This document shows, in pieces, positions 39,322 through 48,406 of a DNA stretch of 64,000 nt (position 1 is its first letter; every line of letters begins with the position of its first letter). The notes beneath the pieces were generated by a model, which made no database searches, was not told the origin of the DNA, and worked only from the letters and a program-made list of their open reading frames with translations. Made by a program: the position numbers and the translations under genes. The stretch comes from Odiellus spinosus (taxonomy: Eukaryota; Arthropoda; Arachnida; Opiliones; Phalangiidae), in contig OY987227.1 of NCBI GenBank assembly GCA_963920705.1, forward strand, positions 1,860,001-1,924,000, in the 5' to 3' direction.

Positions 39322-40077
39322 TTACATTTTTTTATGCAAGGCTTCTTTAAGATTGGAATGCTGGGCTAACACCAGTAAAAACAATTGTTCGGCTTTCAAA
39401 GAACACTCACATTCGCGCGCTTTAAGTCGAGCTTCAAATTTATTTAAAATTTTGCTCGGTCTTACGTAATTCATAATATAATTGACCGTTTTGTCGAATT
39501 TTTCCCCGATTGATTCCCACTCACTAGTGCTACAGCGGATATAACTTCCGCTGAACAAGGGGGTCTGTAGGCTGATGAGTAGATCTTCGATCACGGCGAA
39601 CATACACCCGATCGCTTTCCCGTTTGATTTCAAAAGATCAATGTGCTCACCTATGCGCCCTAGTTCAAGGCTTAGTTGCGCGGCTTCTTCAGGTGTAATT
39701 TTGAATTCGTAGATTCCCAAACCAGATATGGTGAACGTAACTCCTTTCGAGTCGGCCACCGCGTAGAAGTACTTATCATCTTGTTCGCCCAGTTCTTGTT
39801 CATATGTCGACACGTCGCTGGATTTAATCATCTTCAGTACGGTTGCGTAATTTTTCACCAATAAATTCCAGGCCTTCAGAGGGAAAGAGAACCCAACAGG
39901 GGAGTCGCGACGACGAATGAATACCTCAAAGCGTTCATAATTAATTAAGCCGAAAGTCACGTATAAATCTTTCCCGACGTAGAATTTCGAGTTTAATTTT
40001 TTTGACCGTTCAATTTTACGTTTTTTTTTTGGACGGCGATTGCGCGATGTCGAGCCCCCGTCATCACCGTCGCGTTT
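39322..40077 (-). CDS. Accessory protein A, possible PC4-like ssDNA-binding fold
   Basis: The open frame runs from 40,077 to the stop at 39,322 (about 251 codons) but has no ATG near its beginning; the first alternative start gives 212 residues (39,960). The N-terminal extension has PKKKRKIER, a typical nuclear-localisation stretch. After it come a strand-rich part (TFGLINYERFEVFIRRRD), an FxLxAWxxL helix, a second strand/helix unit (GIYEFKITPEEAAQL) and a C-terminal FEARLKAR helix. The strand-strand-helix pattern resembles the PC4/p15 single-strand DNA-binding fold; that is inference from pattern only. A diverged paralogue lies at 50,498-51,412 on the same strand. A nuclear DNA-binding role in replication or transcription of the element would fit. 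The missing ATG suggests N-terminal damage or an unseen upstream exon. Confidence 0.6.
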   Translation of the reverse strand, partial: KRDGDDGGSTSRNRRPKKKRKIERSKKLNSKFYVGKDLYVTFGLINYERFEVFIRRRDSPVGFSFPLKAWNLLVKNYATVLKMIKSSDVSTYEQELGEQDDKYFYAVADSKGVTFTISGLGIYEFKITPEEAAQLSLELGRIGEHIDLLKSNGKAIGCMFAVIEDLLISLQTPLFSGSYIRCSTSEWESIGEKFDKTVNYIMNYVRPSKILNKFEARLKARECECSLKAEQLFLLVLAQHSNLKEALHKKM

Positions 40078-40384
40078 TCAGCTTTGGTTAGAGAGCATAT
40101 TACGTGTGTTATGTGGTTGAAGTTCTGGTGCTAAATGATTTGACAGTTTTAGCACTGAATGAGTTATTGGAGGATCGTGTTTAGGCGCGTTTTTTCCTTT
40201 GGGCCAAAGGAATTTGATCCTACTATTTCGTGTTCAGGCCTGTTTTTAATAATTTTTTACAGAGAATCGGTCGTAACAAAACGTCCATTTTTTTTAAATC
40301 CGGTACCGAAATCTCATAGCGTCTCGCCAATGATAATTTCTTCGGTCTTCAACTGAATTTATGTAGTAAATTTGAACAAAAGTG

Positions 40385-40591
40385 TCAAATCGAACCTTCC
40401 CCATGATCCAATACTTTTTTCATGTGGTACTGGAGAACAAGTTTTTCCACTTCACTCCGGGTGGCCGTAAGCGTGATAAATGGTTTGTTTTCCGATTTTG
40501 GGCAAATGTTCGAGTAGTTTTCAGCCCTTGCATCGTCTATACAAGGCGTAAACGGCTTTTGGGGGTATTTCCCCGTGACGTCATCGGCCAC
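40385..40591 (-). pseudogene. Probable frameshifted tail of the BIR gene
   Basis: An open frame of 68 codons overlaps the end of the BIR frame by 11 bases and has no ATG (it begins at GTG right after a TGA). Its sequence (ADDVTGKYPQKPF...) looks like natural protein and ends in a short amphipathic stretch. The simplest reading is that it is the C-terminal part of the BIR protein, put out of frame by a one-base change near 40,585. It has no RING cysteines. It could also be a chance frame. Confidence 0.35.
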
Positions 40592-40817
40592 GCGTCAGAT
40601 TCTGAATGAATTCGCAGTGGGGGAATTTTTCTTTGTGTTCCGTTAGCGGATCGTCCGTAGTTTCCCAGGCCGTTAAACGACCGTGGCAGTTGAAACATTC
40701 GACAGTATCTCCACCTTGGTTACGGAAAAAGAAGCCAGCTTTAGCCATTAAAAGCTGTGAAACGTTGAGGTGGGGGTAATCGAAAAATGTAGCGAAACGA
40801 GCGCGTGCGTTGTCCAT
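40581..40817 (-). CDS. BIR-domain (IAP-family) protein
   Basis: Reading from the ATG at 40,817 (the longer frame upstream has no ATG) gives 78 residues that are almost entirely one BIR domain. The zinc ligands are C41, C44, H61 and C68, in the exact spacing CX2CX16HX6C. Family signatures are visible: R-x-x-x-F near the start (R7-T10-F11 region), AKAGFFF before the GGDTVECF strand, WETTDDP, EH and KFPHCEF. BIR domains bind caspases or IAP-antagonist peptides, so an anti-apoptotic or cell-survival role for the element is plausible. There is no RING domain, so ubiquitin ligase activity is not expected. It is short for an IAP and may continue in the shifted frame at 40,385-40,591. It looks like captured host or viral cargo, and its domain is intact while the core genes around it are broken. 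Confidence 0.88.
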   Translation of the reverse strand: MDNARARFATFFDYPHLNVSQLLMAKAGFFFRNQGGDTVECFNCHGRLTAWETTDDPLTEHKEKFPHCEFIQNLTRGR

Positions 40818-41065
40818 CGTGACTGAGAGTGGAATGAAATGGGGAATGGTAGGCAAAGTATTTAATGTCGGCTTATTTTGTAGTAAATAAAGGGGTGATG
40901 AAGTAATTTCAAAAACATTTTTACACCCTAAAAATAAAGTATGCTTAATTTATAGTAGGCTTATTTTGTAGGAAATAAAGGGGAGATGAAGTAATTTCAA
41001 AACATTTAATGGTAATATAACAAAAAATAATAATTACAATAAAACCAAAAATAAATAAAAAACAA
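40818..41065. repeat. AT-rich spacer with an ~88-bp direct duplication
   Basis: A segment with GGCTTATTTTGTAG and AAATAAAGGGG...GATGAAGTAATTTC occurs at 40,869-40,920 and again at 40,957-41,010, 88 bp apart. There is no gene. AATAAA-type words on the plus strand may be incidental. Confidence 0.6.
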
Positions 41066-42350
41066 TTAGAAATGGGGATAGGTGTCCAAAAACTTGGCGT
41101 TGGCTAGCGCTCGCTCCGTCGCGCAAGGACGAGTGGTGGTGGTTCCCCGATGGGGGTGCCCGCACTGGACGATGACGTCAATGACGGTTGGGCGAGGGCA
41201 CAACACGTCATTGAGATCCCCCACCGGGCGATTCAGGTAATCCTCGAGGAGCCTCGCTTTTTCGGGTCCGGTGGTCCAGATGGACGTGGCGTTCCCTGTG
41301 GTCGCGTTGAGCAGACCCTCCACGCGGTCGTACGGATACGGTCAATTTAACGTGTGTAATTTATCGTAACTATTTTACCGTGGGCACTTTACCGTTTAAA
41401 ATTCATAGTACATTCATTATTATCGTTTACCTATTCACCGTAAACCACATTAACGCCATAATTAATCGTAACATTTTTTTACCGTAAATTTATTTACCGT
41501 GTTAAGTTTTAACGTACACAAGATACCGTAAATATTTTACCGTTATCAACGTTAACCATATATCGTATTTTCATTATTAACGTGTGAAAATGTGTCGTTC
41601 ACCTCATTATAAAGCCAATAGGGAGTGTCAAATTATTTAAAAGCAAAAAACTTGATTAAAATAAGAGTTTGTTAAATATTCGAAATGCGTAAACATTTAT
41701 CCAAATGGAGTTTGCTAATTATTAAAGTAGGTTAGGTTCGGTTGAAAGTCGACCGCGAAAAAATTTAAATCCTAAAGTTGATCGCCCTTGCAAAAAGACT
41801 GGTGACAGGCGACTCCGGGAATTCTAAATATCTTTTAAAAAAAGTCGTACGCGCGAGAGTGGATCTGATAAGTATTAATTTAGATATTTTTTATCGGTGT
41901 GTTCTTAGGTTAGGCTAGGTTAGGTTATCAATCGAACTAGCTCGTCCCAGTTTGTTACGACCAATGTTTACACGATAAACTGACTGCAATTTTTTGTCGG
42001 GATACGGTAAATATGTTACGGGAAGAATGTATCAACGGTAAATTTAGTCACGGTGAAGTTTTTACGATATAATATGCTCTACGGTCAATTGTATACTACG
42101 GTAAATTGACTACGATAAATTGTCCACGATAAATTTGTTACGACCAATGTTTACACGATAAACTGTCCGTAAAGCCAGGCGGGAGGTGCCGAGCCTCGTA
42201 CGGTGCCCCAAACGTCCAGGACGTCAGCCTGGGGCGGCTGTCGACGGTGGCGACGGCCAACTCCTTAATAACCATATCTGGTCCGTTCCCGAAACATCGG
42301 GCCTTGTTTCGTCCGTTCAAATATTCTAATTCGACTACGACTGAGGACAT
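41066..42350 (-). pseudogene. KELAV-motif conserved protein gene, split by a MITE
   Basis: The 5' part begins at the ATG at 42,350 and reads SSVVVELEYLNGRNK... with IKELAVATVD and SWTFGAPYEARHLPP before running into the MITE at 42,169. The 3' part, 41,338-41,066, resumes with YDRVEGLLNATTG, IWTTGPEKARLLEDYL, VGDLNDVLCP, a CGH...C region and ALANAKFLD, then stop. Together they are about 150 residues. This order of motifs resembles an uncharacterised family I associate with Polinton-type elements and arthropod genomes; a nuclease-like fold is possible, but no catalytic set is clear here. Even with the MITE removed the two parts are in different frames, so a second small lesion exists. A segment between the two halves may also be missing. 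Confidence 0.55.
41339..42169. mobile_element. 831-bp MITE with TA target, inserted in a Polinton gene
   Basis: The ends are inverted to each other: CGGTCAATTTAACGTGTG at the left and CGGACAGTTTATCGTGTA reading inward from the right, diverged but alignable for ~33 bp. Both are flanked by TA (41,337-41,338 and 42,170-42,171). The outer ~250 bp on each side are packed with TTACCGT/ACGGTAA words in opposite orientations. The core at about 41,610-41,940 is different and carries a TTAGG-type GGTTAGGCTAGGTTAGG stretch. A 34-bp piece (TTTGTTACGACCAATG...) is duplicated at 41,953 and 42,134. No transposase is encoded. Confidence 0.75.
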
Positions 42351-42402
42351 CTTTTTTGGGAGTTTCGAGAATCTTGTGATTTTTAGAACGAAAAGATTTG
42401 GT

Positions 42403-42409
42403 TTATATA
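42403..42409 (-). promoter_or_regulatory. TATA box candidate for the KELAV-type gene
   Basis: The minus strand reads GGGTATATAAACC about 53 bases before the ATG at 42,350, a usual distance for a TATA box plus a short leader. Confidence 0.4.
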
Positions 42410-42457
42410 CCCTTTAAAATTTCTACAGAGAAAAAACCCACCCCCCATTAGAGGGGG

Positions 42458-42949
42458 TTAGAGGACCCCCCGATCGCGAGGGTTTCCCCCGTGAGCTGTA
42501 AGTCCCAAAAGGGCTCGTCTTTTGAAAAGGGTTGAAATGAGTTCGTCATTATATTCGGGATTGCGGGTAAACTTCTTTAGAAACGAACGTGTTCCATTCT
42601 TCCTTGACCGATGCAGTATGTATAGAATGCAGTATTTCCCACATACTGAGCTAGTGAGAGCTTGGAAGCGTCGTTTATTGTATGTACGTACTATTGAGTT
42701 TCGTTTGATAAACTCAGAAATGGGGGGTGTGAAATTCGGTCCAAGCGCCAGTGAATCAAAATAATCCCCGTGCCCCCGTTTATCGAAATAAACAGCTACC
42801 CAATGGGTACCGGGTTTTGCGCTATTATCGAAATTCACAATATACGAAGCCGGGTAGCTGTCAATGTGGTGGGGTAGTGTATCACTCGAGAACACGCCTT
42901 TAAAACTAGGTACGTGTCGCAAGTAGTGTCTTATCTAGGGCCCGTTCAT
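42458..42949 (-). pseudogene. Adenain-type cysteine protease, broken by an early stop
   Basis: This is the maturation protease that in adenoviruses cleaves capsid precursors. From the ATG at 42,949 the fifth codon is TAG (42,935-42,937); the remaining frame to 42,458 is open. In numbering of that open part (first codon at 42,922), the triad is visible: H40 in GTHWVAVYFD, D56 in DYFDSLA, C94 in SSVCGKYC, and the oxyanion glutamine Q87. The fold length (~155-165 codons) is normal for Polinton proteases. It starts two bases after the stop of the major capsid gene, so the two are in tight tail-to-head order. Apart from the stop the active site is preserved. Confidence 0.9.
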
Positions 42950-42951
42950 CC

Positions 42952-44236
42952 TTACACTGTGATGGTGACAGCTCTGTTCTTATCTATTTGTAACAAAGCT
43001 TGAAACTCTGAAAAGACCACGCAGCTGACAGTGTTAGCGGTAGCTTGGTCAAAACCCAATTCCAGCCTCAGTTGTCCATGCTGGGTAGCACACCAATGGG
43101 TCTCGGAAGCGCTATTGTCTCCTGAAATGTCGAACGCGTAGATGGTATAACCGCTGGCGTAGTCTTCTAAGGTGATCTCTAGCCCTTTATCGCTGTGATG
43201 CGTATCAGCCCCCGAGAATAGCGTGTAGTATTCGCGCGTGAAAAGTTTCTTGGCGAAATTCGGTTTTAAGGGACGTGCTGGAATTTGATCAGAGTTCACG
43301 AATAAAGAAATGTAATTCAACCCGAAATTCGCAAAATTGAAAGGGTTGCCCTCGTGGTCACCAGTGAGTGATTTGTGATTGACAAGCCCAATAATAATTC
43401 TTTCGGGTAGAACCCCCAAGTATAAATTTTCAATGGAGGTTGTTAGAAGGTGGGGAGATATAGTAAAAATCTTTGTTTCCGTACGCGTGTAGGCGTATTG
43501 AGCCGCCTTGACTGACAAAGCGCGTTCGTGGGCGAGTACAATTTTGGTGTCACCTACACTTTGGGAACGTAAAGAATAGCTTCAAGAATATGGGATTTAT
43601 ACCCCGAGCCCCGGCCGATTTTTTACCTAATAATGAAAACCCGGGGTTGCTTTTATGTAATTTCAATTTAAGTGGCACGCCGTTTAGAAGATATTTGTCA
43701 ATGTTGAAAAAATCCAGCTGTAGGGCTCCAAACATCTCGAATTCTCTAGAATTCACGCTCGCCTTTCTCCGTTGTAAATGCCCTTGGTTATCTGCAAGAG
43801 AGTCCATATGCGAGGCGGTGTCTTTAAAAAACATGTCCGCCTGTAGGTGTGATTTGGAGGCGTCCCCACCGTAAATGGTTAGCGTTGAAATTAACGAGTT
43901 GTAGGCGTAATTGTTCGCTGATGGGGTTACGAGACAATCGCCAACGTAAAGATCAATACGCTCAAATTGCGCGTGGAGGAAATTATTAATTGGGGCTACG
44001 TTGTCAGAATCAGTTAGGGCCGATCCATCGTCTTTTGTAATTTTATTTCGGGTGTAAAGCATAATCAGCGAAGTATCGATATATTCGTCATTATTGGCGG
44101 AAATTTCAAATTCTATCGGCTGGTCGCCTTTGAGCGAAGTAAGAGGTTGATACGTGACAGTTTTAATACGCTCAATCGAAGTCTGGATTGGGGGGACAGT
44201 GAAGAGATCTAAAGCTGAATTAATGATTTCACCCAT
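42952..44236 (-). pseudogene. Major capsid protein (double jelly-roll type), frameshifted
   Basis: The ATG at 44,236 opens a frame (to 43,550) with the conserved N-terminal part: an INNFLHAQFERIDLYVGD strand region, NNYAYNSLISTLTIYGG, FKDTASHMD and DKYLLNGVPLKLKL. The C-terminal part (open 43,518-42,952) has ENLYLGVLPERIIIGLV, NPFNFANFGLNYISLFV and EYYTLFSG. These are the two halves of the Polinton major capsid protein, a double jelly-roll that forms the icosahedral shell. Between about 43,600 and 43,545 the conserved reading passes through all three frames, so at least two small indels separate the halves. Total length is ~428 codons. It is followed directly by the protease and preceded by the minor virion genes. 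Confidence 0.9.
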
Positions 44237-44393
44237 TTTTTTCTGTTTTATCTCGTAAATATGTCACGAGGCGTGTTGAATGAGAGTTGTCGTTTGACTG
44301 ACGGAGTTCTTCGCTTCGCTGACCTCCTTATACCTTTCTTACGCCTTTGTTTTAATTTTTTTTGCGAGTTTTTCTCTTTTTCGCGGGTTATCC

Positions 44394-44713
44394 TTACCCA
44401 TACTGGTTTCGGACCTCGTCCAATGTTACGGTAACCCGGCGCTTGACGGCCTCTTTCAAGTTTTGCCCCGCCATGACGTCACTAAAAACGCGAGTTCCCG
44501 TCCCCAGTAGTTTTTTCCAACAAATTTGGCGCCGTTGTAGAGAATAGGGGCGATATAGCGTCCAAAACGAGCCAAAATACTTCCAATACCGTGCCCGCGC
44601 TGATAGGCCCTGCCTATATATACGGGGCCCCCGCCATTACCAGTTTGGTTGTGCGCCTGCGCCAAATAATATTGGCTGTAGCAGCACTTTTCTAAGTTTG
44701 CCGTCTTCCGCAT
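44394..44713 (-). pseudogene. Glycine-rich minor virion protein (pVI-like position), frameshifted
   Basis: From the ATG at 44,713 the frame gives QYYLAQAHNQTGNGGGP, then a QRGHGIGSILARFGR amphipathic stretch and APILYNGAKFVGK. At about 44,480-44,500 the conserved continuation (SDVMAGQNLKEAVKRR) moves to a neighbouring frame that stops at 44,394. The composition and the place between the minor and major capsid genes match the short membrane-active or protease-processed virion protein seen in Polintons and compared with adenovirus pVI. The function is inferred from position and composition. It overlaps the end of the preceding capsid gene by 22 bases. Confidence 0.6.
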
Positions 44714-45474
44714 TGTCTTATATGAACCACACACGACAGTGTACCGTATTGAAATGGCGCGAGGGCTCCGAGATGATCCCTTATATGTATGGCGATACTA
44801 TCAAAATATTTTTTACCGAGGGGCAAATAATAGGGTGCTACAAAAGTCTTTACGACGGAACTACCGTAGGTGGCGTTTTTCACGGGGATAATGCGCAAAA
44901 GCGGCACTAAAGAGTCCCCGACAATTACATTATCCATAATATCTGTATAGATGAATAATTGGGATGGTATATGGTAATCAATGCGGGCCTGATTTTCCGC
45001 CCTACCGTGGACGTGTTCGGAATCTTCGAAGCATAGGATATCCGCTACCCCGCGTGGTATGGCTAAAATGGGGTCAATATCACTTTCTTCGCCAGTGTTT
45101 AATTTGACGTAACCGGTAGTAGGATCATACATAAAACACGCGAAATTCGTCCGGCATATTTCGCCATCATTAATCACGTGTAATAAATGTTCGAGGGATT
45201 GATAATGCCCCGCTGGTACCTCGGTCAGGCGCAATTTCATGACGTTATCTTCGGGGGGTTGAACTGCGGAACGACGTACGGCCATTATTTCGTTAAATGT
45301 ATTCTTTTTAACGTTATAAAAACTTGAAGTGTAGATAAGTTCGACTAAAGCGCATTCTCAAGGCCCTTCGAGCGTGATAGGGTTGGGTAGCTTTGTGACG
45401 AACGAAGCCATGGTGTTGTCGGGATATATATCCATCGACGTATCACTTGGGAGGGTTAGATAAAGGTCTGACAT
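44692..45474 (-). pseudogene. Minor capsid (penton-type) protein, one in-frame TGA
   Basis: The ATG at 45,474 starts DLYLTLPSDTSMDIYPDNT, FVTKLPNPITLEG, the characteristic N-terminus of the conserved Polinton minor capsid protein thought to be a single jelly-roll penton. A TGA at 45,358-45,360 then interrupts; the same frame stays open to 44,692 with conserved-looking sequence (LVPLLRIIPVKNATYG, FVAPYYLPLGKKYFDSI, IHIRDHLG). The stop falls at a place usually occupied by tryptophan in this family, so a single TGG-to-TGA change explains it. The length of ~260 codons is normal. An internal ATG at 45,285 could start a shortened product. The 3' end overlaps the next gene by 22 bases. Confidence 0.8.
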
Positions 45475-45477
45475 TCT

Positions 45478-46541
45478 CAGCACTAACCCAACAATTTTGG
45501 TTAGCCGGTAAGCCAACAAACGAAACAAAATATTGGACCTTTCCTTTAATTTTTTTCTAAGGATAGTGTCTATACTGTATAGGTCGGGCTTCGCGCATCG
45601 AATGAGCTGTTGCGGATAAAACAACCCTGTATATCCTCCCCATTGTAGTCTTGAAGCCTATACAAATGCGGGGTTTTGTTTTCTAGTACCCCCGTTACTC
45701 GAAAAACTTCCATCGAGAAATTGGCTTCGAACCCTTTCGCGAAAATCGAGCGAAGTTTACTTATTCTGACATGGTCCCCTGTTTTGAATTTAGCAGGCTT
45801 GACTTTAGGTTTGTTATCACCATCGCCGTAAATATTCCTGTACACCTGTAGTACATTTCCGTGGTGTACTTGGTCGGGAGCCATTTTTATAGCGGAGTGT
45901 TTAGCGCCGTTGTACCCTTTGATTAGATTTTGAAGTACGTCTATATACCTGAAGGTATTGTTATGGGTAAAATACTTGTACATTTTCCCTTTAATAGTCT
46001 TATTTAAACGTTCCACGTACGGTGCATGGTGAGGTTCCGAAGTCATTGCTGTAAATTTTACGTTCTTCTTCTTTAGGAAGGCTTGCACTTTAACGTTTAG
46101 AAACTCAGTCCCGCTATCGCTATAGATAGCGCGGGGGGTAATCTCGAGGAAAATCGTCTCGAAAGCTTTAACAACTTCTTCCCCGGTTTTTCGTTTTAAA
46201 GGAAAAGTATAGGCTTTTCGAGAAAAACAGTCGATAACCATTAGCAAATATTTAACCCCGTCATTATATTTAGCTAAAGATTGCCTGTCCACCAAATCTG
46301 CTTCGGATCTATCGCCCACATTATGAACGGGAATTTTGCGGCGTTTGAATTCCTTACGAGCCGTCACGTGAAGCGTGTAGGCGTCCGATCCAGCCAAGAA
46401 TTCTTTAACATTGTCTCTCGAAATTCCTTTGTTTTTAACGGCCTGATATAACGATTCGACGCTTGAAAATGAAGAGGGGTGGGCTTCGTCAAAGTAAATG
46501 CCCGCTAGGGTGTGGTTTTGCTCGTCGCGAAGGTGAGCCAT
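45478..46541 (-). pseudogene. Retroviral-type integrase, frameshifted near the C-terminus
   Basis: Inserts element DNA into the host genome. The ATG at 46,541 opens 323 codons to 45,570. An N-terminal helical/zinc-like part (SVESLYQAVKNKGISRDNV) is followed by the rve core with catalytic residues D82 (in ADLVD), D142 (in YSDSGTEF) and E177 (in YVERLNK), a DDE arrangement with 34 residues between the last two, and then KGKMYKYF and YIDVLQNLIKGYN. The C-terminal part has an SH3-like GDHVRISK region. At about 45,600 the frame is lost: the tail expected for a chromodomain-like end (YPQQLIRCAKPDLYSIDTIL) continues in the next frame to about 45,478. The catalytic core is intact; only the tail is displaced, so it could still yield a truncated product. 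Confidence 0.92.
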
Positions 46542-46610
46542 GCTTGTTTCGGGGTGGTTTTCTTCGTTACGAAACCTGGGGGTGTTTTACGGGCTAATGG
46601 TAGTCGTTTT

Positions 46611-47286
46611 CTAATCGACTTTGCATTTCTTCGGGGTAAAGTGACCTGGGCCGGAATTTTTTTTTCCTTTACGTAATCGGAATTTCAAGGGGGTTGAGAG
46701 GAGAGGGTTGGCGTAGGGTAGAGATGGAATGGGCGTGGCTACGGTCGAGTGCTTCGGTAAAAATCCGTCGACAAATGGTTCAAACTCGGTCCAACCCACG
46801 GGTTGCGACGAAACGCTTCTACCCTCGTTAAGCCTAATAGTATGAAATATTAGCTCGCTGATATCTGAATTAGTAATCGTGTGGCCATCGATAACAACGT
46901 TGCCAGTTAGTTGAGACCACGTTACTCGGTTGTCGCTTTCGGTCAAATGATCAAAAATTTTTCTCGCAAGACCCCTATATTTAAGCGCGAATAAAGAAAA
47001 CTACCCTACGAGCGTTGGTTAAATAACTTCTTTCTTGGTTAAAGTTTGCGCTCTTTCCATAAGTTGACTATATTGAAGCCACTTTGTTCGGTCGTCTAAC
47101 GTAAAATCATTCATTGTTTTCCGCATTTCAGCTTCGAGAGTTGTCAAAACTACTTTTTCTTTAGGGGTGGCCCCGCCGAGCTCCGGGGAAGATTTTCTGT
47201 AGGCACGACCCCGTCGCCAATGGGGTTTGGGTCGTTTACGCCCGTTCCTTGTATGGGAACCAGGCGCATTTTTAAAAATTGTTTCA
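46611..47286 (-). pseudogene. Conserved Polinton protein of unknown function, three frames
   Basis: The likely start is the ATG at 47,286 (MKQFLKMRLVPI), inside the frame of the basic protein. The conserved course then shifts at about 47,220 to a frame giving TTLEAEMRKTMNDFTLDDRT and WLQYSQLMERAQ that stops at 47,019, and again to the frame open from 47,000 to 46,611, which has LTGNVVIDGHTITNSDISELI and PVGWTEFEPFVDGFLP. These three pieces occur in this order in a Polinton protein that precedes the integrase gene. The role is unknown; a virion-associated function is possible. The last piece alone (111 codons) has no ATG. Confidence 0.5.
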
Positions 47287-47644
47287 TTTTCCTACGAGGC
47301 TTCCGATGATCGAAGCCGCGATCGGCAGGAGTAAAGAAAAAACCGTCCCCTTTCTGATTAATTAAAATGCGTTTCTTAGCTCGCCAATTAAGCCGACGAT
47401 CACCAATCCGACGTAGACTTTTCTTGTGTCTGGCTAATTTTACGGTGTTTTTAGGACTCAAATTTAGATTACCCTTTAGAGCGTTTAGAACCACTTCGCT
47501 AATAGCAACAATTAACTCTTTATTAGCGGATTTCAAAATCCCTACTCGCTGACTTCGTTTAACACGACCTAAGGCGGAAATCAGGTCGGCGTTTCGCCTA
47601 GCGAGGCTCGAGTGTGATTTTATTGTTCTCCCTTTAGCTGCCAT
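47150..47644 (-). CDS. Small lysine/arginine-rich Polinton protein
   Basis: The start at the ATG at 47,644 (MAAKGRTIKSHSS) removes a longer leader that is only the end of the ATPase region read in another frame. The first ~105 residues are conserved in style among Polintons: ELIVAISEVVLNALKGNLNL, then KKSLRRIGDRR and KRILINQKGDGFFF, ending in a Gly-x-Gly-like point where the viral protease could cut. The charge is strongly basic, so a core or DNA-condensing virion protein, comparable in role to small adenovirus core proteins, is plausible. The stretch after ~residue 115 probably belongs to the next gene. It lies 64 bases downstream of the ATPase gene on the same strand. Confidence 0.55.
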   Translation of the reverse strand: MAAKGRTIKSHSSLARRNADLISALGRVKRSQRVGILKSANKELIVAISEVVLNALKGNLNLSPKNTVKLARHKKSLRRIGDRRLNWRAKKRILINQKGDGFFFTPADRGFDHRKPRRKMKQFLKMRLVPIQGTGVNDPNPIGDGVVPTENLPRSSAGPPLKKK

Positions 47645-47670
47645 CCCGCTAATGAATGTTTTTACTAAGG

Positions 47671-47722
47671 GGTACAGGGTTTTTATTGTTTTCGGGGGTA
47701 CAGGGTTTTTATTGTTTTCGGG
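47671..47722. repeat. 26-bp tandem duplication at the ATPase stop
   Basis: A unit starting GGTACAGGGTTTTTATTG is repeated exactly once, at 47,671 and 47,697. It spans the ATPase stop codon (47,709-47,711) and is not a multiple of three, so it could have altered the original C-terminus. Confidence 0.8.
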
Positions 47723-48329
47723 GAATGTATACGACCAGATCTTCATTCGGGAAAATATTCGTCCTCAGACGCCATTGTTCCGGGATGGATTGGGAAAGGT
47801 CGTACAGTATGTAAGAATGTGGCTTAGCCGTCGCGTCTACGTAGCTATCGAGAATAAATTTTGAATTGCTAGGACATAGTTGTCGGGCTAGAACGTTAAT
47901 TTGGTTTAAATCCCGCGTCTGTTTGAAAAGAATTATATAGGTGGCGTTTAACGAAATTTCTCGAATGTTCTTATTAAAAAGGTTTTGAACCAGAAACTAG
48001 ATGGACAAGGACAAATGATGACTAAATTTAGTAAACAAGTCGCCGATTAATCCGCCCTTGTTATCACCCATTAAATCATCGAGGACTAATAGTACATTCC
48101 GTTTCCCGTCGTAAGTTGAAACGTCCGGGAGTCCTTCATTGAAATTTACGTTTAATTTTTTAATTTTGTCCTAAATGGGTTGCCAAACAGAATAATACCA
48201 ATCAACCTGAGCTATGGGCGGGTCAAACATGGCCATCCGTTCTTTTATAAGGCGTTGGCACAGCATTGTCTTCCCGCTCCCCGACGAGCCAACGATCAAA
48301 GTGAAAGAAGGATGGTTAAAACGTAACAT
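47709..48329 (-). pseudogene. FtsK/HerA-type packaging ATPase, two in-frame TAG stops
   Basis: The motor that pumps DNA into capsids in this virus group. The ATG at 48,329 leads into FTLIVGSSGSGKT (Walker A, residues ~10-21); LLVLDDLMGD near codon 85 is the Walker B strand; FLVQNLF is the sensor-like strand with its conserved glutamine; TYIILFKQTRD and SYILYDL follow. The frame of 207 codons is in register throughout but carries TAG at 48,171-48,173 and at 47,997-47,999. The second falls just before the QNLF strand. Length and motif order are normal for Polinton ATPases, so these are point mutations in an otherwise whole gene. Confidence 0.92.
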
Positions 48330-48403
48330 ACTGACTCTAAGAACAATTCTATAATGAGTCTAATTAAGTGTAAACATTTTATTTTATAGGCCTAATACCG
48401 CGG

Positions 48404-48406
<3 letters not shown>

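Noticed and set aside
45478..46541. LTR retrotransposon or retrovirus, from the integrase
   Set aside because: There are no LTRs, reverse transcriptase or RNase H; ends, target duplication and gene set are Polinton.
42458..48329. Stop-codon reassignment or readthrough of TAG in the element
   Set aside because: A TGA and many frameshifts also occur in core genes, and other genes end normally, so ordinary decay explains it better.
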